DNA of 64,000 nt from positions 6,971,590 through 7,035,589 of the forward strand of contig CM034537.1 of NCBI GenBank assembly GCA_020002185.1, given 5' to 3'. The translations under genes and the position numbers were made by a program. The notes beneath the pieces are model-generated. The model did no database searches. It saw only the letters and a program-made list of their open reading frames with translations, and was not told the DNA's origin. Below, piece by piece: positions 1 through 12,550 of this stretch; the first letter of the stretch is position 1; the number at the start of each line of letters is the position of its first letter. The stretch comes from Paraescarpia echinospica. Lineage: Eukaryota > Annelida > Polychaeta > Sabellida > Siboglinidae.

Positions 1-2794
1 AAACCTGTAAAATAAAATACCTGTTCCATATTCGAATATGTGTATCTGTATATTGGTGACAACCGGAAGAAACAGGTCGCTATGTTAGGTGCATGTGTGG
101 CGGCTGTGCCTGAATGGTATGCGAGCGCGTTACGCTGAGATTCCCTATGTAGGTCCTACCGTATCTAGTCCGTGTGTTTCTTTTTGTAGACAACATAGTG
201 TCGAATTAGTCCATGCTGCATTGTTTTCAAGTGTCAAACGGCCGGAGATGACAATCATTAGACCTTATTTCCATTAGCATATAAATTGTCACAAATGCAA
301 ACAAAACAAATGTACAGCTACGTAGAATACAGAAAGGTTCTTGAAATGTTCATCAAGTTGGAAGAATAAATAAAAAATGATTTTTTTTCTAATCACAACT
401 GAACTATCTCAGAAGTCGGTGATGCAGTAAGCTGACCGCCTGGATACGGAAAACGACACCAACAATTAACTGAGACGAGGGGGTCACTCACTCAGCCACG
501 TGTGACCTGCTCGTCACACTAGCTGGCGAGCATTGGAAAACTTGAATCCCACAATTCAGGCACCGATGACTGCTAAAAATGGTCGCCAAAACGGTGAAGT
601 AAGTTGAACTTTTAATCCGTTCCATCCAGCTCGCGTGCGGCATCGTGCCGCGTCCGTACGTATGGAATCTTAGTTTGTAACAGTCGTTGTTAGTCAAGAA
701 AACTGGGTTCAAACAAAGGGGTTCAAACAAAGGAGCCACATAACAACAGAAAGGCATGAGAATTACGAAAAAATTAAAACTTACACCATGCGTGTGCTTA
801 TTATATACGCAAAGCCAGTGTCAGAGTATTTTCAATTTATTTCTCATGATTTACGGGGTGTGCGTAGAGGTGTGCGTCAAGTCAAACAAACTCGTTCGCG
901 TCGGCCTAACGAATACAAAGTCTTAGTTACCGGAAATCAAGATGTTTCCGGTCATGATCAAGGTACAGGCAAACGGAATAGGTACGTTAAAGACACGTAC
1001 GTGTTCGTGACTAGTATAGAGGTATATAGCATTTCAAAAAGACGAACGTCGGTCACGTAGCAGTGTGTACGATTTCCTGCGGTCTCTATTTGAATTACTA
1101 GCATAGATATCAAGTGTGCGTCCCCAGAGTGCGTTTCCTCATTGACATATTCTGCTATGTGAGTGTGTGACAATGAACGCACGCAACCCAATCGTTGGAC
1201 ACAATGAAGTGTTGCCAATGAACGCCACACCAGTCATATCAATAACGTATATGCTTTCAAGCCTTTTGTCTTTCGTTCTGACAATTCTTATTCATTCGTA
1301 GATTGAAGAATCCATTAATAATCGAAGCGTCTAACGGAACTGTTCACTTTATGTTGTGTTGCAACTGTATCCAGCCCTAATCATAGATAATAACCGCCCT
1401 TCAATATGTATGATCCGTGACGCGTGAGGAGTGAGCTGTATGTGATGTACCGATCGCATTTAACGACGCCAAATATTCTGCGTCTCATCGTCTCCGTTTC
1501 ATCAGTCTGCATCAGTTACGTCAGAAGCCAATATAACGACTGTGGCACGGATGACCTTTCAAATACATGCTCAGGTTTCCTTCAAAATTGTCTCTTCTTT
1601 AGTCCAATAGCGCTGCTGGGCTTACAATGCTTTGTCGAGTTCCAAGAATGGCACTCGATCTGCCCACAGTTTGCCGTCGCCTCCTGTTACAAGTGTTCGC
1701 GTCTTCGTTCGTTGCAAGCACCACAGCCCACGGCGAAACAATATGTACTAGTATATACTAGTTGGACAACATTTACCACAAATGTTTGGTTTAGTGAACC
1801 CAAACAATTATTATTCTTTAATAAGATTAAAGAAATTCCATTTCACAAGATAACAAGGACGATGACGTTCAATCATTGGACATTTCAGCATGAACACATT
1901 CCCTGCAAAGTATTACGTTACATATCAGATATCTTATTCCGCATTTACTTTGACTGGTGAGCTACGAAATAGGTTGTCAAAATACTTGTTTCAGTGTTCA
2001 TGTCTAATCCATGATTTTACAGTCTTAGATATAACAAAAACAAGACGAAGCCCATTTCAACTTAAAGACAAAATTACATGACATGATTTGTGACTTGTGT
2101 TAGCTATGGAGGCACATACAAACATGTGGACACAACATATAATCTGTCCGTTGCTGTAATACAGTGGCGTAGTGACCCGGGGGCAGGGGGATGCACTCGC
2201 ACGTGGGCGCCGGTGTGGGGGCGCCGAATCGACGGTCAATTTACCTACAAGAGCGGATAACGTCGTTTTAAAAATCCACGATCCTAGTCAACAGTTTGAG
2301 CCTAGGTGGGTTTTATTCTGCCTGTCACGAACCACTTGTGATACTCTTTGGGACAATCGAAACGGTATTTATTTCATTTTACAACTCTTTGATAGGCGAA
2401 ATTAAGGCAGGCGGAAACATTGTTGGGCTACTTTAGAGGCCTAATGAATCACAAAAATAAACAGAGTGTGCAGAACAGTTGGTTCAAAAACAGTATGACG
2501 TTCTGTTTGCACGTCTTTCTGGTATGGCATCCTGGTAAGGATTAACTGCGTTCATATCATGGATCGGCTCCAGCAGCAAATTACTTAAGAGGTTCACCAG
2601 TCTCAAGTAACATAATAAAAAATTTGGTTTTCTTTTGGACAATTGCACGATATATCTCATGGGGTTGTGCACCAGGATTCGATTGATCCACCGTCCGGCA
2701 ACATCGTAATGGAACTTGCAACACTCTATCACACTGATTTCGATGGAACAGAACTAAATGCAGAGATCTGCGACTGCAGAATGTTCATTAAAAC
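1..2794. other. No recognised gene
   Basis: AT-rich sequence with only short open frames. The longest (1,424-1,960, plus strand, about 178 codons) has no motif I recognise and no supporting splice or promoter context. I see no LINE, LTR or RNA gene here. Confidence 0.6.
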
Positions 2795-3000
2795 ACAAGT
2801 GGTCGCGCGGTAGAGCACCGGAATGCAGGCCCGTAGCAAGCTGTTCACAACGGGTGGTTCATATTTTCCCAATACAGACTCCACGTGGCGCTTTAAGTTC
2901 GTGTGGGCTATATTTGCTCACAATGGAGAAGGCGCCACATGTTCACCTGCGGCTCATAATGCAGAAGGTTGGGTTTCTAATTGGAAGGACAAAGAAGTGA
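2795..3000 (+). repeat. Possible decayed tRNA-derived SINE
   Basis: The stretch at about 2,801-2,871 resembles a tRNA head. It has an A-box-like segment (GGTCGCGCGGTAGAGCAC) and, about 40 bases on, a degraded B-box-like segment (GGTGGTTCATATTTTCCC). No tail or target duplication was identified, so this is a weak call based on the internal promoter pattern only. Confidence 0.3.
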
Positions 3001-4562
3001 TTTTTCTCGTGTTGATGCTGATCAAGCCTAATTTACACCCAATTTTATTTATAAAAGCCAAAACGCAGTGATTGTATGTTATTAACATATAGCTGAATTA
3101 TTTACTACACCATTCGCCGTGTGTGCACGTGTTTTCGCAGCATTTACAATCTGGTTTTCAGTCGATTAATAAATTATAGTTATCTGATCTTCAGTGCAAA
3201 AGTTCCATAATTTATCAAACACATAATAATGTTAGTAATTTAATAAACCTTTATAAAACATGTACCGTAAATAGAAGATAAGAAAACAATTTCCGCTTGT
3301 GGAATTTGACTTAAATTATAGATGTCAGTCAAGTATTGTAACCCTCTGTTAAGACCCTTCACACATTCTTACTTCCTCATCCTGTAAGGTTTCTCTCCTT
3401 GTCATGTACCTAGCGTACTTGTCTTTCTTCGGCAGTTTGGGCGCAGCGCAATGGTTGTAGAAGACAGGAGTCTTACCTCACAAAGTGTTGTCCCTCGCCA
3501 AGCCGTGTGCATCGTCATGTTGTTGTTATTGTATTGTTCCCTCACGGCTAAGGGTATGTTAATTTGTCAATAAATGAGACAAACACGCGTTTCCAGATTC
3601 CGAAATTTGGGCAATTATAAACCACGTCGGTTTATATTTTGCAAAGACCGGGTCCGCTATGTTGACACGCGAGGCGAGCGTCCTCCCACTGAAAACAAAC
3701 ACTCTCGTACCTCACCCGAGTGTCCTAAGCTGACATAGAATAATGGCATCCACCTGTTTGCCTTTATGTAACTGTGAATCTGGAGTTTCTGTTAAACGTC
3801 TACAACTTTCCTCTTTTAAGTAATAATTACCTAATTAGCCTCGGCGGTTCTTTACAATCCGATATTAGGCTAGCTGTTCTTTCTGAGAACTATAAACATG
3901 CAACTAGCAACCACAGGATTTCGGCAAGCATACAGCCATCAAAGTACCGGTTTCTCATTAGCGTGTGCATTTAAAATAGGTACTGTTAAACTTTGTTTTT
4001 TCATTGTTTAAATACGACTTTAATACAAATATGTGTTCCACCGCAATAACTGAAAACTATAATTTGTCTACGGGTTAGCTGCTTATACACTCGCTACACA
4101 TCTTAAGTTGTTTATAGTTAAAAATAACCTCTTTGACAGTCGGTAAATCAACATATTAAAAATAAAAAGCTGCACCCCCATTTACTTGTTAATAGAGTTC
4201 TGATGAAAAACCAGGAATTATTTTATATAGCCTAATTCATTGTTTCTGTTTTTGTAATTGTTAAACCATCGTCACCCCTTTCACACACCAGTATGTTGAC
4301 TGCATCTCTCGCATCTGGGTGACTACAATTAGGATTCATGTACCTTTGGTGTAAAATTGGCTTATTGTGTGTTTGTTGTCCCTTGAGTTTGCATAGAAGG
4401 AGACCCTGGGCTAGTGTGAAGTCCTGCTGCGTGGCAAATTGGATGCAATGGTCCTTTGAAACACATTCCTCCAGTGACTGTCCTTTCACACTTGACATTG
4501 GAGACAGACACCACAGCCAGGCTTCCCTTTCATTCATCATATGTATGTTGTTCTCTCCCCCT
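3001..4562. other. No recognised gene
   Basis: AT-rich non-coding sequence. A stretch of about 35 bases near 4,425-4,460 (GATGCAATGG core) is similar to 33,085-33,125, so a dispersed repeat may be present. Open frames on either strand show no recognisable domain. Confidence 0.5.
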
Positions 4563-4798
4563 GATACCCTGCCGCCAGGAGTGAGGCTGGCCTTGATTTC
4601 CTGTCGTCAGGGGTGCATGAGGCTGGTCTTGATTCTCTGTCGTCAGAGGTGAGGCTGGCCTTGGTTCCCAGTCATCAGTGGTAAGGCTGGCCTTGGTTCC
4701 CTGTCGTCAGTGGTAAGGCTGGCCTTGGTTCCCTGTTGCCAGGGGTGAGGCTGGCCTTGGTTCCCTTTCGTCAGGGATGAGGCTGGCCTTGGTTCCGT
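4563..4798. repeat. Minisatellite, about 30-bp unit, 8 copies
   Basis: Imperfect tandem units containing GTGAGGCTGGCCTTGGTTCC followed by a CTGTCGTCAG-like segment. Units vary by a few substitutions and small indels. It borders the 3' end of the minus-strand LINE at 4.8-5.1 kb. Confidence 0.85.
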
Positions 4799-4840
4799 TC
4801 CTCGATTTCAGTTTTCTTTTTTTCTTTCTCTTCTTTTTTC

Positions 4841-5080
4841 TCAATTATGTTGCACTACTTTCTCTACCAACTGTCTCCATTCCCCTCTATCTTTTGCTCT
4901 CGTTCTCCATCCCTCTCCCCATCCTTCCAAGTTTCTCTTTAAGCAGTCTTCCCATCGCTGTCTAGATAGGTCGTCCTCGCCTCGCATTTGCTTTCTTTGC
5001 CAGCCATTCTCCTCCCATTCTCTCCACATGCCCAGCCCATTTCAGTCGACTCCTCACAAGCTTCTTCTTAAGACTTTCTT
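4841..5080 (-). pseudogene. 3' end of decayed minus-strand LINE (fragment 1)
   Basis: On the minus strand this reads as the C-terminal tail of a non-LTR retrotransposon polymerase. A KWAGHVERM-like segment near 5,040 is followed by RWEDCLKRNLEGWG and then RTRAKDRGEWRQL close to the stop. The W..R..A.DR..WR ending is typical of several LINE clades. It appears to belong with the fragments at 9.0-11.0 and 12.55-13.34 kb, which have the same strand, the expected order and similar pyrimidine-rich plus-strand composition. A plus-strand L2-like LINE separates it from the next fragment. The frame is broken by indels. Confidence 0.6.
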
Positions 5081-5084
5081 TTAC

Positions 5085-5292
5085 TCCAACCTCCTCCCTT
5101 AACTCCTCCAGTCTTTTACTCCAGCCTCCTTCCTCAACTTCTCCAGTCTTTTACTCCAGCCTCCTCCCTCAACTCTTCCAGTCTTTTACTACAGCCTCCT
5201 CCCTCAACTCCTCCGGTCTTTTACTCCAGCCTCCTCCCTCAACTCCTCCAGTCTTTTACTCCAGCCTCCTCCCTCAACTCCTCCAGTCTTCA
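5085..5292. repeat. Minisatellite, about 35-bp unit, 6 copies
   Basis: Tandem copies built on CTCCTCCAGTCTTTTACTCC. The array lies inside what should be LINE coding sequence on the minus strand and abuts the point where the L2-like LINE interrupts it. It is probably a local expansion of LINE sequence. Confidence 0.85.
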
Positions 5293-5607
5293 CTTGTCGT
5301 GTTTGGTATTACGGTAGCGCCTAACAGGCAGCAAGCCAAATTGTGTTCGTGTTATTAACATGTTTTCTGCTTGTTTACGAAGAATTGAACGATCAAAACT
5401 TCACTATTTACTCGTGAAGCTGCAGTGATTGTCTCAGTGAACTTTTTACATAACAAGATAGTGTACGTTGTCTACAATCTTGAAATGTTTTAATGTCGTC
5501 AGCCAACCGCGTCGCTGCCGAAGCTGGTGGATACAGGTCTTTAGGCCGACAACGCCCCTGAATGATCTAATTTGGTAAACTGTAACTAGCCAGACATTGT
5601 TCTACCG

Positions 5608-6236
5608 TTGACGGCGATGTGCCTACAGAACGTCTTTCGGGCTTTCCGTCCTGCCACCAGGGGTGTCACTCCTCGATTACCTGACATAGTGTATGCTTTG
5701 ATCAGACTTCTAGGACTGTCCACGGCGCGTCCAACTTTGCGTGGCAGACGTACCAGCCGTTTTGAAGATCCTTCACAAATTGTATGTCGGCAACGCAGTG
5801 TCAGTGCGAATCTGGTAACTCTAAGAGCCGCCCCTGTTATGCCACACGATACGCCATTCGTCAATGTGGCATCACTGAATGCTCGTTGCGTGTGCCATAA
5901 AGCTCTTAAAATCACGAATACGTTGTAGAACACAACTGCGACATCTTAGCGATAACCGAGACGTGGTTAAGGAAGACTGGTGACGAAGTTCTTATTGTTT
6001 AAGTGACCCCACCCGGGTTCCTCTTCCAGCACGTGGCACGATCTTCCCATCGTGCATGGTGGCGGTGTTGCAATCTTGCACCGCGACACATTTATAACGA
6101 AGATTCTTCCTACTCTCCATTTGAATACCATTGAACTTCTCCGTGTGCAGTTCTCTGCAGCCCATTCTATATAATTCAACATGTCTGCTTCAAGTAAGGC
6201 ATCTGGAACTTCGTCTGAATTTTATGCTGAACTTAA
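5608..6236 (+). pseudogene. LINE endonuclease N-terminal part, frameshifted
   Basis: The plus frame carries VNVASLNARCVCHKA, the N-terminal core of the APE-type endonuclease. Shifted frames follow with the ITETWLRK-like segment around 5,950-5,975. At least two frameshifts and stops occur before the next open frame at 6,237. This enzyme nicks target DNA for target-primed reverse transcription. The copy is dead. Confidence 0.6.
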
Positions 6237-7373
6237 ATGCTTATTTACAGAAGCATATGTTCCGTTATACCAACCGTCATTGCTGGAGACTTTAATATTC
6301 AGTTTGATGATGTAACGAAATCAGAACCGCTTCGCAATCTGCTTGATTCCTACAATTTGCTGCAACACGTCCATTCGCTGACCCATAAAACAGGACATAC
6401 ATTGGACCTGGTGATAAGTCATGACAGCGATAACTTAGTATCTTCTGTTGTTGTTTATCCAGACTCAATATTGGACCACAATCGCTTAGAACTGGCATTA
6501 AATGTGTTGAAACCGTCAACTGAAAATTCAGTCATTGCCAAGCGCTACTTCGGCAACATGGATGGTGCAGCGTTCAATGATGACGTTACATCTGCGTGTT
6601 CTGGCATGTGTGTCCACGCTGACGGTCAGCAAGCGGAGGTCTTTGCAGCGGACTACAACACCTGTCTCACTGACAGCTTAGACAAGCACGCTCCTTGGGG
6701 CTACGTACACGTCAAGAGCAACTTGCCACATCCGTGGTATGACGCTGAGGTCGACGAAGCAAGAGAGAAGAGGCGAACATGTAAGAATCTGCGGAGGAGA
6801 ACGAAACTCGAAATACAACGCCAATTATACGTCGCCGCTCGCGACAAATGCACTACAATGATAGCCAGTAAGAAAACCGAATATTATCGCGGACAATTAC
6901 AGAACGCTAATAACAAGAACATGTTTCGCATTCTGAGATCACTAGAAGTACACAAAATGCAACTTCCTGAATTATGCTCAGTGAAGGAAGGTTGTGATAC
7001 ATTCTCACGTTTCTTTCAAGAAAAGATCGATAAATTACTGATTAACATGCGCTGCCGCATTGCCGTTGACCCGACAAAGGACGAGTCACCTTGTTTTACT
7101 GACCCAATTCAAGTGTTCGAGCCAACTACTACAACCGAAATCACTAATATTCTTGGTACTACGGATAAGACATGCGCACTTGATCCAGTACCAACTAAGC
7201 AACTAAATAACAACATGGAAAGTATCATTCGTATCATCACACATATTATAAACGCTTCACTCGAGGATGCAGTCATGCCTGTGCTGCTTAAGCAAGCAGT
7301 TGTCCGGCCATTGCTCAAGAAACAATCACTCAACAAGGACACACTCAACAATACCTTCCAGTTAGCAACCTAA
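6237..7373 (+). pseudogene. LINE endonuclease C-terminal part and start of RT
   Basis: An open frame of about 378 codons, first base taken from the frame and not a real start. Early residues hold AGDFNIQFDD, then HTLDLVIS and the LDHNRLEL segment, which are the late endonuclease motifs of L2/CR1-type LINEs. The middle is a basic linker (CKNLRRRTK). The end (TDKTCALDPVPTKQL and VVRPLLKKQSLNKD) is the first part of reverse transcriptase. It is close in pattern to the intact minus-strand LINE at 55.8-59.3 kb but from a different subfamily. The frame closes at 7,371, where RT continues in other frames with a deletion. Confidence 0.75.
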
Positions 7374-7598
7374 GCCATCTGTCAAAAGTCATAGAGAAAG
7401 TTATTGCGCGAAGGATCATCTCTAATATTTCCTATGAGCGAATGGAGGACTGTTTCCAAACAGCCTACCGGAATAATCATTCAACTGAAACCGCACTGTT
7501 GCCATGAAAGCCGCTATGGACAATAGACAAGGCACGGCACTAGCTTTTTTTTATTTATTGACTTTAGTGCGGCCTTTGATACAATCAAACACAAGATA

Positions 7599-8638
7599 AT
7601 GATCCAGCGGCTTCGGTTGCGTTACGGCATTGTTGGCAAGGCGCTTGGCTGGCTGCAATCCTATCTGCAGGGCCGGACCCAGCGTGTGGTCATTCGTGAT
7701 GCGTCACCGAACACAACATGCGTGATATCAGTTGGACTATTGTTATTCTCGATGTACGTACAACCCATTGGCGACATCCTCAGGGCGCATGTACTTTGTT
7801 TTCATCATAATGCGGATGATCTGCAGTTGTACTGCCATTTTGACCCCACTGCGACTGCATTGGCTGCTACTCTGCGACGTACGGAGGAGTGTCTAGATAT
7901 TGTCAATCAGTGGATGACTTTAAACTACATGTGCATGAACAACAATAAAACGGAATATCTTCCCGTAGTACCAAAGGCTGCCGCTGCGCTTATTGACGGC
8001 AGTATGATACGCGTACGAGATGTTACGATTACTGCCGCAAGGTGTGTTCGTAACCTTAGTGTCGTTATGGATCGTCACCTCGATTTTAAGAAGCAAGTTT
8101 CAAGCATCGTCACTGTGTGCTCATTTCACCTGCGTCATATCAACCAGATGAGTCGTTATCTCCCAATGACGACAAAGGAACGTGTCGTCAACACCATTAT
8201 TACATCACGGCTTGATTACTGCAATTCACTTCTATACGGCACTTCTGCTAACAACATCGCTCGACTGCAGAGAATGCACAACTCTGCTGCTAGGTTGATC
8301 CTACGCCGCCCACGGAGTGAGCGTGCCATGCCTCTGTTGTGCATTCTCCACGGGTTGCCTGTAGCACACATAATCGACTTTAAGCTATTAGTGTGTACAT
8401 ATGAAGTTGCGACCTTGTATGCCCATACAAACCAACAAGAGCCCTGCGCTCTGCCAACAATAACATGTTAACGGTCCTGCGGACTCATGTCAAAGCTGGG
8501 GACAGTTCGTTTGCGGTCGCCGCGGCGACCTTGTGGAACACTTTGCCTAATGACATTAAACCGTCTGATTGTCTCTCTACTTTCAAGGCACGTTTAAAGA
8601 CTTTTTTCCGACTCTCTTTCTTGTCCAGTGTGGCATAG
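7599..8638 (+). pseudogene. LINE reverse transcriptase, palm to C-terminus
   Basis: Residues after FSAAFDTI (read at about 7,562-7,585 in another frame) continue as LRLRYGIVGKALGWLQSYLQ. A damaged stretch follows where the conserved PQGSVLGP block should be. The active-site box reads HHNADDLQLY in place of YADD. Downstream NNNKTEYLPV, NLSVVMD and TSRLDYCNSLLYG are standard L2-type C-terminal motifs. The frame continues past a stop at 8,471 and ends with LSTFKARLKTFF near 8,620. Loss of the Tyr in the active site and of the PQG block shows the copy is inactive. Confidence 0.75.
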
Positions 8639-8911
8639 TTTAGTCTGTGCATTGATTAGTTTTATATCTCTTATGTATTAATTAACCTATTTATATATTT
8701 ATTTTATACCTACATGTACATTATTTCAATTAAATGAATTTGCAATGTCTTATTTCTACATAGAACTGTAGCTAAGATCATTATTTTAGTATATTTATTT
8801 AATTACTGTATTTATTTGTATTTTATTAATATTAATTTTCTAAGAATTTCTTTTAGAAAATGCATGTTTATTTAGCCATCATCATTACCTCTATCTGGGT
8901 TCTACATGTTG

Positions 8912-8984
8912 TAAAGCGCCAATAACAATTTGTAATTGGATCTGGCGCTATATTAAATAAAATATATTATTATTATTATTATCA
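8912..8984 (+). repeat. LINE 3' hairpin and (ATT)n tail
   Basis: AGCGCC at 8,915-8,920 pairs with GGCGCT at 8,944-8,949 around a 23-base loop. ATATTAAATAAA and an (ATT)n run to about 8,983 follow. The intact LINE at 55.8 kb has the same arrangement on the minus strand, suggesting a 3' recognition hairpin used by the RT. Confidence 0.7.
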
Positions 8985-8989
8985 GTTCT

Positions 8990-10985
8990 TCACACTCCCG
9001 CTATTCTTCTTACCCAGTTGTTTTCACAAACATGCACCCTCTCTTGTTTCTCTGTCAGTGCCATCGTATCTAGGCCATACAGGTATGCCGGGGTAACACA
9101 TGAACAGACCACCTTTCTTTTGAGTTTATACGAACTGCGCCTGTCTCCCATCACACCTTCAACTTTCCTCCAAGCGTTTTCTCCTGCTTTTATCCTCCTG
9201 CGAATGTTGGTGTCTGAGTTACGGTCCCCGCATATCTCCCCACACCTAGATATACAAAACGGTCTCTGGTTTAGTTTCTTCCTCTCCAGGAAATGGTATT
9301 TCCAGCTCTTTGTTTTGCTGCCCCATCCAAAGTACCTCCGTCTTATCCAAACTAACTTTCAGTCCATGTCTGCTGAACATATCCTTCCACTCTGTCAGTT
9401 GTTCTTGGAGATCTTCATCCCCGTCCGCTACCACTGCCAGATCGTCTGCATACAGTAGCTTCCAGAGGATATCTCTCGTAACAGTCTTTCTTCTTATCAG
9501 TTCCATCACTGCGATAAACAGCAGTGGGCTCAGGATGCTCCCCTGTCTCAGGCCAACATTTACTTCAAACTCTCCTGACACTCCCGGTCCACACAACACC
9601 CTTCTACCATCCTAACCTCCGCCTCTCAGACCCCCATCCACCTCAGTGTCGCCATCGCCATCACCATGCTTTCTCCAGGTCTATGAATCCTACCGCCATA
9701 TCTTCCTATCCCTCCAATTTCTTTTCCACTAGCTGCCTCGGGGCAAACATCCTTTCAGTTGTTCCTCTTCCTTTTCTAAAACCCTGTTGTTCTTCACCGA
9801 TTTCCCCTTCCACTACTGCTCTTATTCTGCCATCCAGGATTCTTCCTAGCATCTTCATCATTATGGCTCAGTAAAGTAATGCCTCTGTACTTTCTAGAGT
9901 CATGCACGTCTCCCTTTCTTTTCCATACTGGGACAATCAGCCCCGTTCTCCACTCTTCTGGGATCTCCCCCTCTCTCATGCAGGTGTTCAGCAATCGTTT
10001 TGTCCACCAACTCGTTCAGCCACCACCAGCATCTCCACTCGAACTTCATCAATACCTGCCGCCCGATCTTTCTTCATCTTCTTCATTGCTCTATCTCTCT
10101 CTCTACCTCAGCATCCACAATCTCCTCCACCTTTACTTTACTCCCTCAACTGCACTTGGTAGATCTAGTTCTCTGTTTTCCCTTTGGCTTAGCAATGCCT
10201 TGAAATACTCCTCCCAGACCGTAGCACCTCTTTCCTGTCTGTCACTAGCTATCCTCATCCCTCTTACGGGCCATCTTATAGATAATCTTCTTTCCGCTAT
10301 CCTCATCAAGTTTTCTATACAGCTCCTCTTCCATCTCTCTCTGTGCTTTATCCACAGCTCTCCCAGCTGCCTTCTTGTTCTGTCCTTACAGTTGCTGTAT
10401 TGCTATATCAGGTTGTCCGCCATTCCCTTGGATCACTTCTATCTCATTCCATACCTCTCTCCTTTCTCCAATTGTTCGGCCGCACAGCTGCTCCGCTGCT
10501 CCAGTGAAAGCATCTTTAAAGAATGTCCATTCTTATTCCACTGTTCCTCTTATTGGCCGTAGTTTCACATACTCTGATGCCACTCTATCTCTATATGCAC
10601 TGGCTGTGTCCATTTGACATTTCCACTATTTAATGGTCTTCCGCCCCACACTTTAAACTCCCTCCTCTTCTGCATACGCACAACGAAAACGAGGGGCTTG
10701 TGTTGCGTAGTCACGTGTTCCCCAGCGACGTTGCATTCCATCACCCGTCATATTTGCTGTCTCCTCATTACCAGCAGATCCAGCTATGTCTTATGGTGGC
10801 CACTGCTATAGGACACTTTATGGCTTTCTCTCTTTTGGAAGAATCAGCCAGCCACTGCCAGCCCATTTCGCATCACCAACTTTAATAGCTCCCGGCCCTC
10901 TCGGTTTCTTGTACCCCACCCTAATCTCCCGACCGCATCATACTCTCCTACCTCTGCTGTACCCACGTGTGCATTAAAATCACTA
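8990..10985 (-). pseudogene. Decayed minus-strand LINE, reverse transcriptase region (fragment 2)
   Basis: Read on the minus strand from about 10.5 kb downward, broken frames give in order: KKMKKDRAAGID, the finger segment IPEEWRTGLIVPVWKRKGD (9,965-9,905) with KYRGITLLS, QQGFRKGR (about 9,790-9,765), GLRQGSILSPLLF (about 9,555-9,515), LLYADDLAVVADG (about 9,460-9,420) and LDKTEVLWMG. These are conserved RT blocks in the right order, with YADD intact but many stops and frameshifts. The clade is uncertain; the pattern recalls invertebrate LINEs with long C-terminal tails. The tail is at 4.8-5.1 kb and the endonuclease at 12.55-13.34 kb. Confidence 0.75.
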
Positions 10986-11007
10986 CCTGCACATCATCGC
11001 TGGCACT

Positions 11008-11098
11008 TCTATCGTTCCCATCATTCTATCGCTCCCACCATTATATCGCTCCCACCATTCTATCACTCCCACAATTCTATCGCTCCCACCATTCTATA
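11008..11098. repeat. Short minisatellite, about 18-bp unit
   Basis: Five to six units of TCTATCGCTCCCACCATT with single-base variants. Confidence 0.8.
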
Positions 11099-11149
11099 TA
11101 AAGATCACTTAATATATAAGAGTTCTCCCTTTAACATCTGTACAAATCA

Positions 11150-11430
11150 GGCTTCTTTGGCATGCCCAGTAATGTTTGAACAACGTCCAGCAGATTTTTG
11201 GGGGGCTCACGCATTTTAGAAATATGAAATACATTTAAGAGTTCACATTTTAAAGATGAAATTTGAGGGGGGTTCACATTGTGGAGAAAGGGGGTTCACA
11301 AAAAGAGGGGTTCGCGTGAACCCCACGAACCCCCCGCCCCGGCTACGGGCATATGGGACTGTCGATCTAGGGGACGGTGGTTCGATTCCTCCTGCCGCCG
11401 TTTCAAAATTTAGGCAATTTCGTTCACGTC
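11150..11430 (+). repeat. Possible SINE-like repeat with B box
   Basis: G-rich sequence containing repeated GGGGTTCAC segments, then CCCCCCGCCCCGGCTACGGG and GGTGGTTCGATTCCTCC at about 11,380-11,397. The last is a good match to a Pol III B box. An A box is not clear and no tail was found. Confidence 0.3.
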
Positions 11431-11454
11431 ACGTTGCCTAGGACTTGCAGAGGG

Positions 11455-11855
11455 GTACAGTCACTTGCCCAACGGTTATTAACCCAGTGGTCATTTGCCC
11501 AACTGTCAAGTGATTTTTTCTTAGCCAACACTGACTTTATTCCCGTAACTATTTCGTGTAACTTAATTTCTGCCCACTGTACCCCTAGGTTTTATTTGGC
11601 CTGTACTCAGATACTTATGCTTGCATTTGTATCTTGAACATTAGTGACGAACCATATACATTATTTTCCCAGTTTTAGCAATGACAATTGTGTTTTGTTT
11701 GTTTGTTTGTAACTACTCTGTTACCAAATAAACAATAGGAAAAGTTTGCAACTTTCATTTAATTTATAGAATTTTTTTCTTCAAAACTAGACAAATGACC
11801 CTTTTCCCACTTAATAGCTGAGCAAATGACCGTTGGACAAATGATCTGACTCCCC
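11455..11855. repeat. Possible MITE with imperfect inverted ends
   Basis: The left end has repeated CATTTGCCCAAC-type segments (about 11,460-11,510). The right end has CAAATGACCGTTGGACAAATG (about 11,823-11,843), the approximate inverse. No clear target duplication was found, so this is only a candidate. Confidence 0.3.
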
Positions 11856-12263
11856 TTCGGAAGAGATACTAAAAGCCGTTGGTCCTTCTATCTGGTGTCT
11901 ATGTCAGGGCAACAAAAAGTTCCCACACAGGGGGTGAATGTGTAACGTGTGGACTCGCAGAGTGGAGGTCTCTATTTCTAACCCACTTGCCCTTGTTCCC
12001 AACGGCCGGAGTTGCTTCCCGATCGGGCGTGTGGAGACGCCGAGTAGGCAGTGCGGACAGTGTAATATACTGTATTATTGGACTCACTGGGTCCTATATG
12101 AATGTACATACACATTAATACACTCTTATCGTATCACACAGTAAAGACGTAGGCGTACTCTTGAAGGTACGCGTCACGTTACAAATTCAGATCAGGATAG
12201 CGATGCCAACTGCTAGCTGTGAACACAGTTTCAGTCAACTAGTTGAAGTCAATCGTTACTTAT

Positions 12264-12550
12264 CTATAAGCGCCTAGATGGGACATGACGTGACGTATCT
12301 AAACTACAAGCGTCTATCGCATTTCTTAAAGAGAGTGTCGTCAGCGTATAGATGATGTTGTGTACCATGTTGTTGGAGAATTTCGCTAGTGGCGCAATGT
12401 AAACATTAAATAGTATCGGTCCAAGGACCGACCCTTGTGGAACACCGGTCTTCATGACACTGATTTCCGATGTTTCGTTTTTGACGCGTACCACAGACGT
12501 TCGGCCATGCAGGTAGGACGCAGGCCAAGCACGTGCTGCACCACAGATGC
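12264..12550 (-). pseudogene. L2-type LINE RT fragment fused to an older LINE
   Basis: The minus frame contains YLHGRTSVVRV followed by GVPQGSVLGPILFNVYIAPL, a typical L2/CR1 palm block. Immediately upstream in the same frame (position about 12,550) the reading changes to the endonuclease of another LINE. The open frame across the join (12,911 to 12,264) is therefore a chance chimera of two elements, not a gene. Confidence 0.75.

Larger units (their letters stand above)
5295..8985 (+). mobile_element. L2/CR1-like LINE, decayed, inserted in an older LINE
   Basis: A non-LTR retrotransposon of about 3.7 kb with endonuclease and reverse transcriptase remnants, ending in a GCGCC-loop-GGCGC hairpin and an (ATT)n tail. 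The same minus-strand LINE is seen on both sides (4.8-5.3 and 9.0 kb onward), so this copy inserted later. Short similar flanks (AGTCTTCAC near 5,288 and AGTTCTTCAC near 8,985) may be the target duplication. The exact 5' end is uncertain. Frameshifts and deletions make it non-functional. Confidence 0.75.

Noticed and set aside
1424..1960. 178-codon open frame
   Set aside because: No motif, poor composition for coding and no splice or promoter support; likely chance.
9018..10562. Several long plus-strand open frames
   Set aside because: They are antisense shadows of the decayed minus-strand LINE, which shows ordered RT blocks on the other strand.
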